Positions 27,201-36,265 of a stretch of 64,000 bases of DNA are shown here, in pieces. Location: positions 48,968-112,967 of the forward strand of contig NZ_LMWH01000194.1 in NCBI RefSeq assembly GCF_001507435.1, in the 5' to 3' direction. Both the position numbers and the translations under genes were made by a program. Position 1 is the stretch's first letter. Each line of letters begins with the position of its first letter. The notes below the pieces were generated by a model that made no database searches, was not told the DNA's origin, and saw only the letters and a program-made list of their open reading frames with translations. The DNA is from Streptomyces sp. NRRL F-5122. GTDB taxonomy: Bacteria > Actinomycetota > Actinomycetes > Streptomycetales > Streptomycetaceae.

Positions 27201-27531
27201 ACGGCGGGCGGTAGAGCACGCGCTGCTCCCGCTGCGGACCGGTGACCAGCTGCTTGCTTGCCGAGCCCTTCGGGCACAGCCGGCCGCGGGAGATGGGGCT
27301 GTCCGGGTTGCCCTCGATCTGGACGACCTTCCCGTCCTTGACGAAGACGCGCTGCGCACAGCCCACGGCGCAGTACGGGCACACCGATCCGGCCACCCGG
27401 TCGGCGCTCTCCGTACGGGAGGTGAGCCCGGCCGAGCGGGCCGACTGTGCGGCCTTGCCCCGGCCAAGCGGGTCCGTCCCGGTGAGCTGCCGGTAGACGG
27501 GCCAGGCCTCGATCCAGCGCTTCACGCCCAT
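24238..27531 (-). CDS. Selenocysteine-containing formate dehydrogenase alpha subunit (in-frame UGA)
   Basis: This ~1097-residue molybdopterin oxidoreductase oxidises formate to CO2. Near the N-terminus SVCPYCAVGCAQRVFV and RLCPKGSASKQL bind a 4Fe-4S cluster and start the bis-MGD fold. Codon 190 is TGA (26962-26964); the flanking residues ENQARI-U-HSATVPGLG match the active-site selenocysteine motif of bacterial formate dehydrogenases. The frame then continues unbroken to the normal end, with the partner histidine right after U190. A SECIS-like hairpin follows the TGA. No twin-arginine signal is present (MGVKRWIEAWPVYRQL), so the subunit probably faces the cytoplasm. ATG 27531 has GAAGGAG six bases upstream. 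A gene caller ignoring Sec would split it in two. Confidence 0.93.
26932..26950 (-). promoter_or_regulatory. SECIS element of the formate dehydrogenase gene
   Basis: Starting 11 bases after the TGA, the mRNA folds as GGUUCCC-GGUCU-GGGAGCC: a seven-pair stem (one U-G) with a GGUCU loop. E. coli fdhF has its hairpin at the same distance, with a closely similar apical loop that SelB reads. This supports recoding of the TGA as selenocysteine. Confidence 0.9.
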
Positions 27532-27669
27532 CCGCCTGCTCCTTCGTGCGGTGGCCCCCGCCTGCTGTCGACGCTACCGGCCGACCGGCCGCCCGCAAGT
27601 CCGGCACACCCGGGATCGGGGCGGGCAGGCACCTCGACCATCGAGCAGCCGGGGGCGGTCGGCATGCCT

Positions 27670-27691
27670 GACACCGACACCGGTCGGTGTC
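27670..27691. repeat. 8-bp inverted repeat upstream of fdh operon
   Basis: GACACCGA and TCGGTGTC form perfect arms around CACCGG. It lies ~140 bases upstream of the formate dehydrogenase start and could be an operator in its promoter region. No regulator gene adjoins it. Confidence 0.45.
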
Positions 27692-27886
27692 CCCAGCGAC
27701 GGGGCCGGTGGGCGCTCCTGGCCCGCCCCCGGTCGGCAATCCGACCGCCGACATCCCGGCCGTCGGCGCCCGTCGGCCCTCCCGACCCCGCACCGGTCGA
27801 CATCCGGACCTCCGGCACCAGCCGCTCCTCCGGACCGCCGGCATACTCCTCGGCCGCCTTGGCCGTCGGACCCCGCCGTCATTCCG

Positions 27887-27919
27887 GCCTCTGTATGCGG
27901 GCGTTCCGCATACAGAGGC
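27887..27919. repeat. Perfect 14-bp inverted repeat with 5-base spacer
   Basis: GCCTCTGTATGCGG, spacer GCGTT, CCGCATACAGAGGC. The symmetry is perfect and no open gene end lies next to it, so it is either a factor-independent terminator from a lost gene, a protein-binding site, or an element that marks the edge of the inserted block. Confidence 0.65.
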
Positions 27920-28442
27920 GAGCGTGACGGTCGGAGCAGGGCATCGCCGGCTCGAGTCGGTGGCGCAGGCAGTCCGCCCCGCAGGGCCGCCCCCGGCGTC
28001 GGAGCACGTCGAAGCGGCCGCCCTCCGGCAGACGGGCCGGGAAACGGATCCCGCTCAGGGGGCCCGTGGTACCGATGAGACGGAGAGACCTAGAATCGAA
28101 TACATGAGCGAATACCCGCCGCCCCGCCCCGGCCCCACAGCACTTCGCACCGTGTGCATCGATCCGGCAGGCGACGGCGCCACCGGCCCGGCCGGACCGC
28201 TGCGAACGGCCGATCGAGCGGGCCCGGTGGCCGACTGCCGGACCGTGACCGAACGCGGCCGGTCGGTTCGGCGTCCCGACTGCTCCGGTGCTCGACGCAC
28301 CCCGGCGGTCGGCGCCGGAGAGCACGCACCACGGGCGGAGACAGCGTTCGGATCCACGCTCGGATCCATCAAAGGGGTCACGGTCGCGCGGCTGCCGTGA
28401 CACCGTGCCCGGATACATGTCAGGGAAGGGACGGATGATCCT

Positions 28443-28655
28443 GTGGGCATGTCCCCAAAGCGACCTGTGGTGGTGCATCCGCCGTCGCCGGGCGGCAGAC
28501 GCCGGGTGACGGTGGAGGCGGTGAACCTCGGTCTGGCCCAGGAGCCCCGGGACGTGGAGGAGTTCCTGAGGCGGGCCGGACTCGAGGACGTCGACGCACG
28601 GACGTCGGACCTGATCGAGTGGCGCGGGGGTGGACCGGACGTATGGCCGGAATGA
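28443..28655 (+). CDS. Small conserved hypothetical protein
   Basis: This ~70-residue protein starts MGMSPKRPVVVHPPSPGGRR and ends in SDLIEWRGGGPDVWPE. I recognise a very similar small protein from many streptomycetes, with the same WRGGGPDVW end, but no function is known to me. GTG 28443 gives the longest form; ATG 28449 is the alternative and keeps SPKRPVVV. It has no membrane segment, signal peptide or cysteines. It is convergent with cdsA, separated from it by a strong hairpin. Confidence 0.7.
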   Translation: MGMSPKRPVVVHPPSPGGRRRVTVEAVNLGLAQEPRDVEEFLRRAGLEDVDARTSDLIEWRGGGPDVWPE

Positions 28656-28679
28656 CCGAATCGGCAGCCGGTGAACGCG

Positions 28680-28712
28680 AGAGGCCCGCCGTCCACCGGA
28701 CGGCGGGCCTCT
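28680..28712. terminator. Bidirectional terminator between hypothetical gene and cdsA
   Basis: A 15-bp perfect stem (AGAGGCCCGCCGTCC / GGACGGCGGGCCTCT) with a three-base loop. It serves the convergent genes on either side. Confidence 0.88.
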
Positions 28713-28752
28713 CGACCGTGAAGCGCGGGTCGGTGGCGTGCGGAACGATCCG

Positions 28753-29877
28753 TCAGCCGTTGCCGACGAAGAGGACGAGGAGCAGCCACACCACGGGCGC
28801 CGTCGGCAGGAGCGAGTCGAGGCGGTCCATGATGCCGCCGTGTCCCGGCAGCAGAGTGCCCATGTCCTTGATGCCGAGGTCGCGCTTGATCATGGACTCG
28901 CCCAGGTCGCCGAGTGTGGCGCTGGCCGCGACCGCGAGACCGAGCAGCAGTCCCTGCCACCAGGAGCCGCCGTCGATCAGGAACTGCATGCACAGCGCGC
29001 CCGCCACTATCGCGAAGGTGACCGCACCGATGAGTCCCTCGCGGGTCTTGCCGGGGCTGATGCGCGGCGCGAGCTTGTGCTTGCCGAAGCGCCAGCCGAT
29101 CGCGTAGGCGCCCGTGTCGCTGACGACCGTCAGCACGAGGAAGGTCAGAACGCGCCGCGGGCCGTCGTCCGCCGTCAGCATCAAGGACACGAACGTGGCC
29201 AGGAAGGGCACGTAGAAGGCGGCGAAGAGGCCCGCCGTGACGTCCTTGAGATAGCCGTCCGGCGGCTCCGTCATGCGCCAGACGAGGATCGCGAGCGCCG
29301 TCAGCGCCATCGCCACCCAGGCGCCCTCGGCGCCACGCACATAGCCGGCGACGACCATCGCCGCACCGCCGACCGCCAGTGGTACGAGAGGCGCCTTGAT
29401 GCCCTTGCGCTCCTCGAGCCGCTTCGTCAGCTCCCACAGGCCCACCACCACGGCGACCGCCACGACGCCGACGAAAACGGCCTTGACGATGAACAGTGAC
29501 GCCACGATCACGATGCCGAGCCCGACGCCGACCCCTATGGCCGCACCCAGGTCACGGCCCGCGCTCTTCTTCTGCGGCGCGGGCGCCGGCTGTGGGGCGT
29601 CGGGCATGGGCTCCGGATTCTCAGGTACCGCCCAGTGGGACGGCGCCTGCAGCGTCTCGTCTCGGAACAAGGGGCCGCTCACCCGAACGGCCCCCCGGTC
29701 GTCATCCTGGTCTCCGCCGGGTGCGGGTACCTCGGGCACGATGGGCATGGGGCGAGTCTGCTGGGCGTCATGCGCATCGTACGCGGAACCCGCCGGGCCG
29801 GGGCCGTGAGCCGGCCCCTGGTCGGCGGGTCCCCAGTACCCGGTCTGTGGCGGCGCCCCCCAGGAAGAGTCGTTCAT
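28753..29877 (-). CDS. cdsA: Phosphatidate cytidylyltransferase (CDP-diglyceride synthase)
   Basis: This 374-residue membrane enzyme makes CDP-diacylglycerol, the branch point to phosphatidylglycerol, cardiolipin and phosphatidylinositol. The C-terminal signature KRDLGIKDMGTLLPGHGGIM, then DRLDSLL, is complete, with SDTGAYAIGWRFGKHKL and SPGKTREG upstream. Eight or so helices follow a ~105-residue hydrophilic N-terminus rich in Pro, Gly and Asp, an extension usual for actinobacteria. ATG 29877 overlaps the frr stop by one base (TGATG). It ends the rpsB-tsf-pyrH-frr-cdsA cluster. Confidence 0.95.
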   Translation of the reverse strand: MNDSSWGAPPQTGYWGPADQGPAHGPGPAGSAYDAHDAQQTRPMPIVPEVPAPGGDQDDDRGAVRVSGPLFRDETLQAPSHWAVPENPEPMPDAPQPAPAPQKKSAGRDLGAAIGVGVGLGIVIVASLFIVKAVFVGVVAVAVVVGLWELTKRLEERKGIKAPLVPLAVGGAAMVVAGYVRGAEGAWVAMALTALAILVWRMTEPPDGYLKDVTAGLFAAFYVPFLATFVSLMLTADDGPRRVLTFLVLTVVSDTGAYAIGWRFGKHKLAPRISPGKTREGLIGAVTFAIVAGALCMQFLIDGGSWWQGLLLGLAVAASATLGDLGESMIKRDLGIKDMGTLLPGHGGIMDRLDSLLPTAPVVWLLLVLFVGNG

Positions 29878-30434
29878 CAGACCTCGAGAAGCTCCGCTTC
29901 CTTGTGCTTGAGCAGCTCGTCCACCTGCGCGACGTACTTCGCGGTGGTGTCGTCGAGCTCCTTCTCCGCACGGCGGCCCTCGTCCTCGCCGACCTCGCCG
30001 TCCTTGACGAGCTTGTCGATGGCGTCCTTGGCCTTGCGACGCACGGAGCGGATCGCGACCTTGGCGTCCTCGCCCTTGCCCTTGGCGACCTTGATGTACT
30101 CGCGGCGGCGCTCCTCGGTGAGCTCGGGGAACACCACACGGATGATATTGCCGTCATTGCTCGGGTTGACGCCCAGGTCGGAGTCGCGGATCGCCTGCTC
30201 GATGTTGCGCAGCGCGCTCTTGTCGAAGGGCGTCACGACGGCCATGCGCGGCTCCGGCACGGAGAACGAGGCCAGCTGGTTGATCGGCGTCGGTGCGCCG
30301 TAGTAGTCGGCCACGATCTTGTTGAACATCGCCGGGTGCGCACGACCGGTGCGGATCGCGGCGAAGTCCTCCTTGGCGACCACGACGGCCTTCTCCATCT
30401 TCTCCTCGGCCTCGAGGAGGGTCTCTTCGATCAC
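29877..30434 (-). CDS. frr: Ribosome recycling factor
   Basis: This 185-residue factor splits post-termination ribosomes with EF-G. The sequence [36 protein letters not shown] and [20 protein letters not shown] is the standard RRF pattern, ending in [14 protein letters not shown]. Two GTG codons stand side by side; the second (30434) gives the 185-residue length usual in Streptomyces. It is coupled to cdsA downstream and lies ~160 bases after pyrH. Confidence 0.96.
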   Translation of the reverse strand: MIEETLLEAEEKMEKAVVVAKEDFAAIRTGRAHPAMFNKIVADYYGAPTPINQLASFSVPEPRMAVVTPFDKSALRNIEQAIRDSDLGVNPSNDGNIIRVVFPELTEERRREYIKVAKGKGEDAKVAIRSVRRKAKDAIDKLVKDGEVGEDEGRRAEKELDDTTAKYVAQVDELLKHKEAELLEV

Positions 30435-30596
30435 CACTTGCTCCTGCGTGTCTTGAGTAGGCCCGGCATCCGTGGGCGGCGGCCGGCTGCGTCGCGTCTT
30501 CTTCCTGCACGGTTCCGGACCGGTAGACCATTGTCCATCCCCCGGTCAGGGTCCGTCGTCCGGACGGGGTTCACCCCGAACAGGTCTGCCCGCCGG

Positions 30597-31355
30597 TCAG
30601 TTCCGGCCGTCTTGGTCACCCACGAGTGTGCCGATCTTCTCACCCTTGACGGCCCGTGCGATATTGCCCTCCGCCAGGAGCTCGAAGACCAGGATGGGCA
30701 GCTTGTTGTCCCGGCACAGCGTGATCGCGGTCATGTCGGCGACCTTGAGGTCCCGGGTGATGACCTCGCCGTAGCTGAGCGAGTCGAACTTGACGGCCTC
30801 GGGGTTGGTCTTCGGGTCGGAGTCGTAGACGCCGTCCACCCCGTTCTTGCCCATGAGCAACGCCTCGGCGTCGATCTCCAGGGCACGCTGGGCGGCGGTC
30901 GTGTCGGTCGAGAAGTACGGCATGCCCATACCGGCGCCGAAGATGACCACGCGGCCCTTCTCCAGGTGGCGCACGGCACGCAGCGGAATGTACGGCTCGG
31001 CGACCTGGCCCATGGTGATGGCGGTCTGCACCCGCGAGTCGATGCCCTCCTTCTCCAGGAAGTCCTGGAGGGCGAGGCAGTTCATGACCGTGCCGAGCAT
31101 GCCCATGTAGTCGGAACGGGCACGGTCCATGCCGCGCTGCTGAAGCTCGGCCCCGCGGAAGAAGTTGCCGCCGCCGATGACGACGGCGATCTGCGAACCG
31201 TCGCGCACCACGGCCGCGATCTCACGGGCGATGGCGTGCACCACATCGGGGTCGACGCCGAGTCCGGTCCCGCCGGAGAACGCCTCTCCGGACAGCTTCA
31301 GCAGAAAGCGGCCGCGTACTTTGCCGTCGTCGCTCTTCTCGGCCTTGGTGGTCAT
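30597..31355 (-). CDS. pyrH: Uridylate kinase
   Basis: This 252-residue UMP kinase of the amino-acid-kinase fold feeds pyrimidine nucleotide synthesis. [44 protein letters not shown] and [21 protein letters not shown] segments (here [20 protein letters not shown]) mark the ATP- and UMP-binding sites. ATG 31355 is preceded by GAGGAG. A longer open frame to 31496 exists, but it crosses the tsf-pyrH spacer hairpin and should not be translated. Confidence 0.96.
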   Translation of the reverse strand: MTTKAEKSDDGKVRGRFLLKLSGEAFSGGTGLGVDPDVVHAIAREIAAVVRDGSQIAVVIGGGNFFRGAELQQRGMDRARSDYMGMLGTVMNCLALQDFLEKEGIDSRVQTAITMGQVAEPYIPLRAVRHLEKGRVVIFGAGMGMPYFSTDTTAAQRALEIDAEALLMGKNGVDGVYDSDPKTNPEAVKFDSLSYGEVITRDLKVADMTAITLCRDNKLPILVFELLAEGNIARAVKGEKIGTLVGDQDGRN

Positions 31356-31385
31356 GGAGATCTCCTCGTGGTGCACATACGAAGA

Positions 31386-31435
31386 AGGCCATTGCCGGTG
31401 GGGTGTGGTTCGCAACCCATGCGCGGCAATGGCCT
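31386..31435 (-). terminator. Hairpin between tsf and pyrH
   Basis: The arms AGGCCATTGCCG and CGGCAATGGCCT pair over 12 bp with a 26-base loop. It probably terminates or attenuates rpsB-tsf transcription before pyrH. Confidence 0.7.
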
Positions 31436-31547
31436 CCTCGTCAGATCTGCTGTCGTCCGTCACGCGTGCGTGCGGGACGGCATACGCGAACTGCACGGAC
31501 GACTGCTTACGACCCTATCGGGGTCGCCCGTCGATCGCGGTGCGGAC

Positions 31548-32384
31548 TCAGATGCCGACCTTGATGCGCGTGAAGCGCTTCAGGGTGACACCCGCCTCGT
31601 CCAGAACCTTCTGGACGGACTTCTTGTTGTCCAGCGCGTACGGCTGGCCGAGCAGGGTGGCGTCCTTGAAGAAGCCGTTCAGACGACCCTCGACGATCTT
31701 GGCGATCGCGGCCTCGGGCTTGCCCTCGGCGCGGGTGGTCTCCTCGGCGATACGGCGCTCGGACTCGACGACCTCGGCCGGAATGTCCTCCTTGGAGAGG
31801 TACTTCGGCGCGAAGGCGGCGATGTGCTGGGCGACGCCCTTGGCGACATCGGCGTTCGGCTTGTCCAGCTCGACGAGGACACCGATCTGCGGGGGCAGGT
31901 CGGGCATGGTGCGGTGCATGTACGCCGTCACGAAGCCGTCGGCGAACTGCGCGAAGCGGTCCAGGACGATCTTCTCGCCGAGGTTGGCGTTGGCCTCGTC
32001 GACGAACGCCTGGACGGTCTTGCCGGCCTCGATCTCGGAGGCGAGCAGCGCCTCGAGGTCGGCCGGGGAGCTCTTGGCGACGTGCTCGGCGATCGCCGTG
32101 GCGACGGCCTGGAACTTGTCACCCTTGGCGACGAAGTCGGTCTCGCACTTCAGCTCGACGAGGACACCGGAGGAGTTGTCGTCGGCGATGACGGAGACCA
32201 CGGCGCCGTTCTCGGCGGAGCGGCCCTCGCGCTTGGCGACGCCCTTCTGGCCCTTGATGCGGAGCGCCTCGACGGCCTTCTCGACGTTGCCCTCGGCCTC
32301 GTCCAGCGCCTTCTTGCAGTCCATCATGCCGGCGCCGGTGAGCTCACGGAGCTTCTTGACGTCGGCGGCGGTGTAGTTCGCCAT
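31548..32384 (-). CDS. tsf: Elongation factor Ts
   Basis: This 278-residue protein is the nucleotide exchange factor for EF-Tu. The N-terminal MANYTAADVKKLRELTGAGM, then MDCKKAL, is the family hallmark and TDFVAK-like residues occur in ETDFVAKGDKF. The core and dimerisation regions are full length. The ATG at 32384 follows a spacer with a hairpin after rpsB, and both belong to one ribosomal operon. Confidence 0.97.
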   Translation of the reverse strand: MANYTAADVKKLRELTGAGMMDCKKALDEAEGNVEKAVEALRIKGQKGVAKREGRSAENGAVVSVIADDNSSGVLVELKCETDFVAKGDKFQAVATAIAEHVAKSSPADLEALLASEIEAGKTVQAFVDEANANLGEKIVLDRFAQFADGFVTAYMHRTMPDLPPQIGVLVELDKPNADVAKGVAQHIAAFAPKYLSKEDIPAEVVESERRIAEETTRAEGKPEAAIAKIVEGRLNGFFKDATLLGQPYALDNKKSVQKVLDEAGVTLKRFTRIKVGI

Positions 32385-32498
32385 GATCTGTGAATCTCTT
32401 CTCGGAGTTCGAAGTCTCGAAGTCGGCGGCCGCCGCGGCTTGGGCGGGCGTCCGCCAAGGATCTACGGGCTACGAAGATCTACGGGCTGCGGGTGAAC

Positions 32499-32527
32499 GG
32501 CGGGTGGCGCGGTCGGCGCCACCCGCC
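32499..32527 (-). terminator. Hairpin between rpsB and tsf
   Basis: GGCGGGTGGCGC pairs with GCGCCACCCGCC over 12 bp with a five-base loop, 26 bases after the rpsB stop. It may act as a partial terminator that sets the S2:EF-Ts ratio. Next to it the 12-mer GATCTACGGGCT is repeated directly. Confidence 0.65.
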
Positions 32528-32552
32528 CTCACTTCAGCCGAACGGCCTGAGG

Positions 32553-33476
32553 TCAGGCCTGCTCGCCCTCGGCGGCCGGGGTCTCGGCGGCAGCCTCGGG
32601 AGCCGCAGCCTCGGCGGCCGGCTCGGCCGCAGCCTCGGGAGCCGCAGCCTCGGCGGCCGGCGTCTCGGCCGCAGCCTCGGCGGCGGGGGCCTCCTCGGCC
32701 TTCTTCTCGCCCTCGAGAAGGTCGCGCTCCCACTCGGCGAGCGGCTCGCCCGCGGCCTTCTCGCCCTTGCCCTCGGTGGCGACACCCGAACGGGCGATGA
32801 GGCCCTCGGCGACGGCGTCGGCGATCACACGGGTGAGCAGGGTGACGGAGCGGATGGCGTCGTCGTTGCCCGGGATCTTGTAGTCGACCTCGTCGGGGTC
32901 GCAGTTGGTGTCGAGGATGGCGACGACCGGGATGTTGAGCTTGCGGGCCTCGCCGACCGCGATGTGCTCCTTCTTGGTGTCCACGATCCAGACGGCGCTC
33001 GGCACCTTCTGCATCTCGCGGATACCGCCGAGGGTCTTCTCCAGCTTGGCCTTCTCGCGGGAGAGGACCAGGAGCTCCTTCTTGGTCAGACCGGAGGCCG
33101 CGACGTCCTCGAAGTCGATCTGCTCGAGCTCCTTGAGGCGCTGCAGACGCTTGTAGACGGTCGAGAAGTTGGTGAGCATGCCGCCCAGCCAGCGCTGGTT
33201 GACGTAGGGCATGCCGACGCGGGTGGCCTGCTCGGCGATGGCCTCCTGCGCCTGCTTCTTCGTACCGACGAACATGACCGTACCGCCGTGGGCGACGGTC
33301 TCCTTGACGAACTCGTAGGCGCGGTCGATGTACGACAGCGACTGGAGCAGGTCGATGATGTAGATGCCGTTGCGCTCGGTGAAGATGAAGCGCTTCATCT
33401 TCGGGTTCCAGCGACGGGTCTGGTGACCGAAGTGGACGCCGCTCTCCAGCAGCTCCCGCATCGTGACGACGGCCAT
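32553..33476 (-). CDS. rpsB: 30S ribosomal protein S2
   Basis: This 307-residue small-subunit protein starts [20 protein letters not shown] with [12 protein letters not shown], and contains the usual [20 protein letters not shown] and [20 protein letters not shown]. The last ~60 residues are an Ala/Glu/Pro-rich tail built from imperfect repeats ([15 protein letters not shown]), coded by a tandem DNA repeat near 32590-32690. Such low-complexity S2 tails are known in actinobacteria, but length varies. It leads the rpsB-tsf operon. Confidence 0.96.
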   Translation of the reverse strand: MAVVTMRELLESGVHFGHQTRRWNPKMKRFIFTERNGIYIIDLLQSLSYIDRAYEFVKETVAHGGTVMFVGTKKQAQEAIAEQATRVGMPYVNQRWLGGMLTNFSTVYKRLQRLKELEQIDFEDVAASGLTKKELLVLSREKAKLEKTLGGIREMQKVPSAVWIVDTKKEHIAVGEARKLNIPVVAILDTNCDPDEVDYKIPGNDDAIRSVTLLTRVIADAVAEGLIARSGVATEGKGEKAAGEPLAEWERDLLEGEKKAEEAPAAEAAAETPAAEAAAPEAAAEPAAEAAAPEAAAETPAAEGEQA

Positions 33477-33681
33477 GGCCGTTCTCCTTGAGTTTTCTCG
33501 GTTGTGCCGCGGGTGCCGGATGACACCCGCGCCTGACGCCCGCGATGCGCCGTGCCACTGGGGACCGAGGGGCGCTGACACCGGTTGCGTAAGGACCCGG
33601 TGTCGGGGCGTGCGAAGTCGACCCGGTGGCCCGGGTCGCCACAAGAAGTGTACGGGACACGCGGAGCGGCAGATGACGCCG

Positions 33682-33708
33682 CTGTCCACAACCCGGCAGT
33701 TGTCCACA
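33682..33708. promoter_or_regulatory. Pair of DnaA-box-like sites
   Basis: CTGTCCACA (33682-33690) and TTGTCCACA (33700-33708) lie in the same orientation, 18 bp apart start to start. The second equals the streptomycete DnaA-box consensus. They are in the divergent region between rpsB and the M23 peptidase gene. Confidence 0.55.
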
Positions 33709-33749
33709 GATCCGGCCAAGATCACCCGTGATCCGGGACCGTTTCCCCC

Positions 33750-34349
33750 ATGCGAGCTGAACGATGCGCCCGGACCTGGTCCGCGGTGCTGCTGGTGATG
33801 ACATTGAGCGTACTGACCCCGGTGGCCTGGGCGGGTACTTCGGCCTGGCGGCGTCCGGCCACGGCGCCACCGCCGGCCGCCGACGATCACGTACCCGCCG
33901 TCGCCCGGGGATGGCCGGTGGGGCGGCGTCCCGAGATCCTCCGGGGCTGGGACCCTCCGGCGGGTCCGTACGGTCCGGGTCACCGGGGCGTGGACCTGGC
34001 GGCGGCGCCCGGCGATCCCGTGCGGGCGGTGGCGGCGGGCCGGGTCGTGTTCGCGGGGCGGGTGGCGGGACGAGGCGTCGTCTCGGTCGACCTGGCGGAC
34101 ACGGGCGACCCTCCGCTGCGTACCACGTACGAGCCCGTCCACGCGTCGGTCGGCGAGGGCGACGAGGTGGTGTCCGGCGGGGAGCTGGGCGTGCTGGAGA
34201 CGCCGACCGCCCACTGCCCGCGCGCCTGCCTGCACTGGGGGTTGCGGAGAGGGGAGGCGTATCTGGATCCGCTGGCCCTGCTGCCGCCGTGGCTGCTGAG
34301 GGCCGGGCCCTCCCGTTTGTTGCCACTGCACAACGTGTCGTTGCCGTGA
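33750..34349 (+). CDS. Secreted M23-family (LytM-like) peptidase
   Basis: This 199-residue exported protein begins with a signal peptide ([20 protein letters not shown], then VLTPVAWA, cleaved before G). The M23 domain has the zinc-binding [15 protein letters not shown] and the later [14 protein letters not shown] block, with the intermediate [19 protein letters not shown] fold core. It looks like a compact peptidoglycan endopeptidase or a LytM-type activator. It is divergent from rpsB and convergent with a TetR gene, and stands near whiG, so a role in wall remodelling during growth or sporulation is possible but unproven. Confidence 0.87.
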   Translation: MRAERCARTWSAVLLVMTLSVLTPVAWAGTSAWRRPATAPPPAADDHVPAVARGWPVGRRPEILRGWDPPAGPYGPGHRGVDLAAAPGDPVRAVAAGRVVFAGRVAGRGVVSVDLADTGDPPLRTTYEPVHASVGEGDEVVSGGELGVLETPTAHCPRACLHWGLRRGEAYLDPLALLPPWLLRAGPSRLLPLHNVSLP

Positions 34350-34401
34350 AGACGGCCCTGCCCTGCGACCGGGTCCGCGGATGCCGCACCCGGAGCTGTG
34401 C

Positions 34402-34992
34402 TCAGCCCCTGACGCCCCGCAGGACCATCGCGACCGCCGCTTCGGTGATGGCCTCCGGATCCTCCGCGGCACCCAGCTCGATACGCCGGACGGCCGCGTC
34501 GACCACACCCTGGAGCAGCATCGCCGCCAGGCGCGGCTCGCGGTGCCCCGTTCCGGCCAGAGCATCGACGATCATCGCGACGAGCCCGCCGTGTGCCGCC
34601 CGGATCTTCTCGCGCGCCCCTGCGTCGAGCTCACTCGCGGAGATGGCCACCACGGCCCGGTGCCGCCGGTCCCCCACCAGCGCCAGTTGCCGCCGTACGT
34701 ACGCCTCGATCTTGGCCTCGGGCCCGTCCGCCACCGCCATGGCCACCTCGACCTCCGCCGCCCATACGGGGAAGTCGACCGCGCACAGCTCCTCCACGAC
34801 GGCCGCGCGGGAGCGGAAGTACTCGTACACGGAAGACCGCGCCAGACCCGTCCGCTCGGCGAGAGCCGGAAAGGTCAGCGCCTCCGTACCGCCCTCCGAC
34901 AGAAGGGACCGTGCCGCGTCCAGCAGGGCGGCTCGCTGCATCGACCGGTGCTCGGCCACGGAGGCCGCTCGAATCCTTGGCACGTCAACCAC
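34402..34992 (-). CDS. TetR/AcrR-family transcriptional regulator
   Basis: This ~196-residue repressor-type protein has its helix-turn-helix in [20 protein letters not shown], then [20 protein letters not shown], followed by a helical ligand-binding domain without recognisable ligand residues. GTG 34992 gives [18 protein letters not shown] 34983 is an equally plausible start. It lies between the M23 peptidase gene and whiG and is a conserved neighbour of whiG in streptomycetes as I recall. No target is adjacent in a divergent position, so its regulon is unknown. Confidence 0.9.
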   Translation of the reverse strand: MVDVPRIRAASVAEHRSMQRAALLDAARSLLSEGGTEALTFPALAERTGLARSSVYEYFRSRAAVVEELCAVDFPVWAAEVEVAMAVADGPEAKIEAYVRRQLALVGDRRHRAVVAISASELDAGAREKIRAAHGGLVAMIVDALAGTGHREPRLAAMLLQGVVDAAVRRIELGAAEDPEAITEAAVAMVLRGVRG

Positions 34993-35150
34993 TGTACGGA
35001 CCGTCGGCCTCGGACGGGAGACGCTCCCACCACATGCCGCGGACACATGCTCCGTCCGTCGCAGTGACCTGCGCGGATGGTGTCCACACCAGGCGCGCGC
35101 ACCGCGCTGCCCATCGTCTCCACAGGGACGCGCACACCGCGCCGCCCGGC

Positions 35151-35993
35151 TCAGCGCCCGAAGCCGGCCAGCTTCGCCCTCAGCTGCAGCACGGACTTCG
35201 TGTGGATCTGGCTCACCCGGCTCTCGGTCACTCCGAGCACATTGCCGATCTCGGCGAGGGTGAGCCCTTCGTAGTAGTACAGGGTGACGACGGTCTTCTC
35301 CCGTTCGGGCAGCGTATTGATCGCCCAGGCCAGGAAACGCCGCAGCTCACGGTCCTCGGCGACCTCCACCGGGTTGTCGGCGGCGGTGTCCTCGAGGGTG
35401 TCCATCAGGCTCAGCCGATCGCCCCCCTCACCCCCCACGTGGAGGAGCTCCTCCAGTGCCACCACGTTCGCCAGCGACAACTGACTGAAGACGGCATGGA
35501 GATCCTCGACGCCGATCCCCATCTCCTCGGCCACCTCAGCCTCGGACGGCGTTCGACGCAGCCGGGCCTCCAAGGTCGCGTACGCCCGCTCCACGCTGCG
35601 CGCCTTCTGCCGGACCGACCGCGGGATCCAGTCCAGCGCCCGCAGTTCGTCGATCATCGCGCCCCGGATCCGCGTGATCGCGTACGTCTCGAACTTGATC
35701 TCCCGGTCGATGTCGAACTTCTCGATCGCGTCGATCAGTCCGAAGACCCCCGACGACACGAAGTCCGCCTGCTCCACATTGGCCGGGAGCCCCACGCTCA
35801 CCCGCCCGGCCACGTACTTCACGAGCGGCGAATAGTGCAGGATCAGCTGCTCCCGTAACCGCTCGTCCCCCGTCTCCTTGTACGACCGCCACAATTCGTC
35901 GAGTGTCGAGGGAGCGGGCGGGCGCACGCTGCCGCCGTCACGGGCGGCTGGGGGAATCGCCGCCCGGTCGGACCCGGAGGTGTGCTGGGGCAT
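35151..35993 (-). CDS. whiG: RNA polymerase sigma factor WhiG
   Basis: This 280-residue sigma factor of the FliA/sigma-28 class commits aerial hyphae to sporulation. Region 2 reads [20 protein letters not shown], then [40 protein letters not shown]. Region 4 reads [20 protein letters not shown], then [23 protein letters not shown] 35993 gives a start [20 protein letters not shown] and the 280-residue size known for the S. coelicolor protein. The gene is a single transcription unit on the minus strand. It normally partners with the anti-sigma factor RsiG elsewhere in the genome. Confidence 0.96.
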   Translation of the reverse strand: MPQHTSGSDRAAIPPAARDGGSVRPPAPSTLDELWRSYKETGDERLREQLILHYSPLVKYVAGRVSVGLPANVEQADFVSSGVFGLIDAIEKFDIDREIKFETYAITRIRGAMIDELRALDWIPRSVRQKARSVERAYATLEARLRRTPSEAEVAEEMGIGVEDLHAVFSQLSLANVVALEELLHVGGEGGDRLSLMDTLEDTAADNPVEVAEDRELRRFLAWAINTLPEREKTVVTLYYYEGLTLAEIGNVLGVTESRVSQIHTKSVLQLRAKLAGFGR

Positions 35994-36265
35994 TCGTCGC
36001 CTTGTGCCGTTCTGCTGTGAACCGCTGCTGCCTGGGCGAGCTGTCGGTCTGATGTCGAGTTGCCTGTCTGAGTCGGAATCCTCGTGAGCGTAGCGTGACT
36101 GCGGTGTCGCAGTGTGCGAAGGGGAAGGGATCACCCGTGCGCGAACAGGCTCGGCGGACCCCGCCCCGGACACCCGGCCGTCGCCCTGCGTGATCGCCGG
36201 AAAGGGTCAACTACGGTAATAACCAAGGCTGTCGGGGGATCGCCCGGACGGCCGAACACAGTCGG

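Larger units (their letters stand above)
27532..28442. other. Gene-poor region upstream of the formate dehydrogenase operon
   Basis: About 910 bases without a supportable gene. It must carry the fdh promoter on the minus strand. Open frames exist on both strands, but their third-position GC is lower than in real genes here and none has a good ribosome-binding site plus a recognisable product. A TAGAAT hexamer at 28091 just before ATG 28104 could drive a leaderless message of ~98 codons on the plus strand, but the coding signal is poor. Two perfect inverted repeats are listed separately. Confidence 0.5.

Noticed and set aside
24238..27531. fdhA as a frameshifted or nonsense-mutated pseudogene
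   Set aside because: The TGA is at the exact selenocysteine position, a SECIS hairpin follows, both halves are intact, and all Sec machinery genes are adjacent.
27687..28400. A 237-codon plus-strand frame upstream of the small hypothetical gene, and a 199-codon minus-strand frame opposite
   Set aside because: Third-position GC is lower than in real genes here, no ribosome-binding site is seen and the products are unrecognisable; recorded as gene-poor DNA.
33682..33708. DnaA boxes as a chromosomal origin
   Set aside because: Only two boxes per site; oriC in Streptomyces has many and lies by dnaA-dnaN, which are not in this window.
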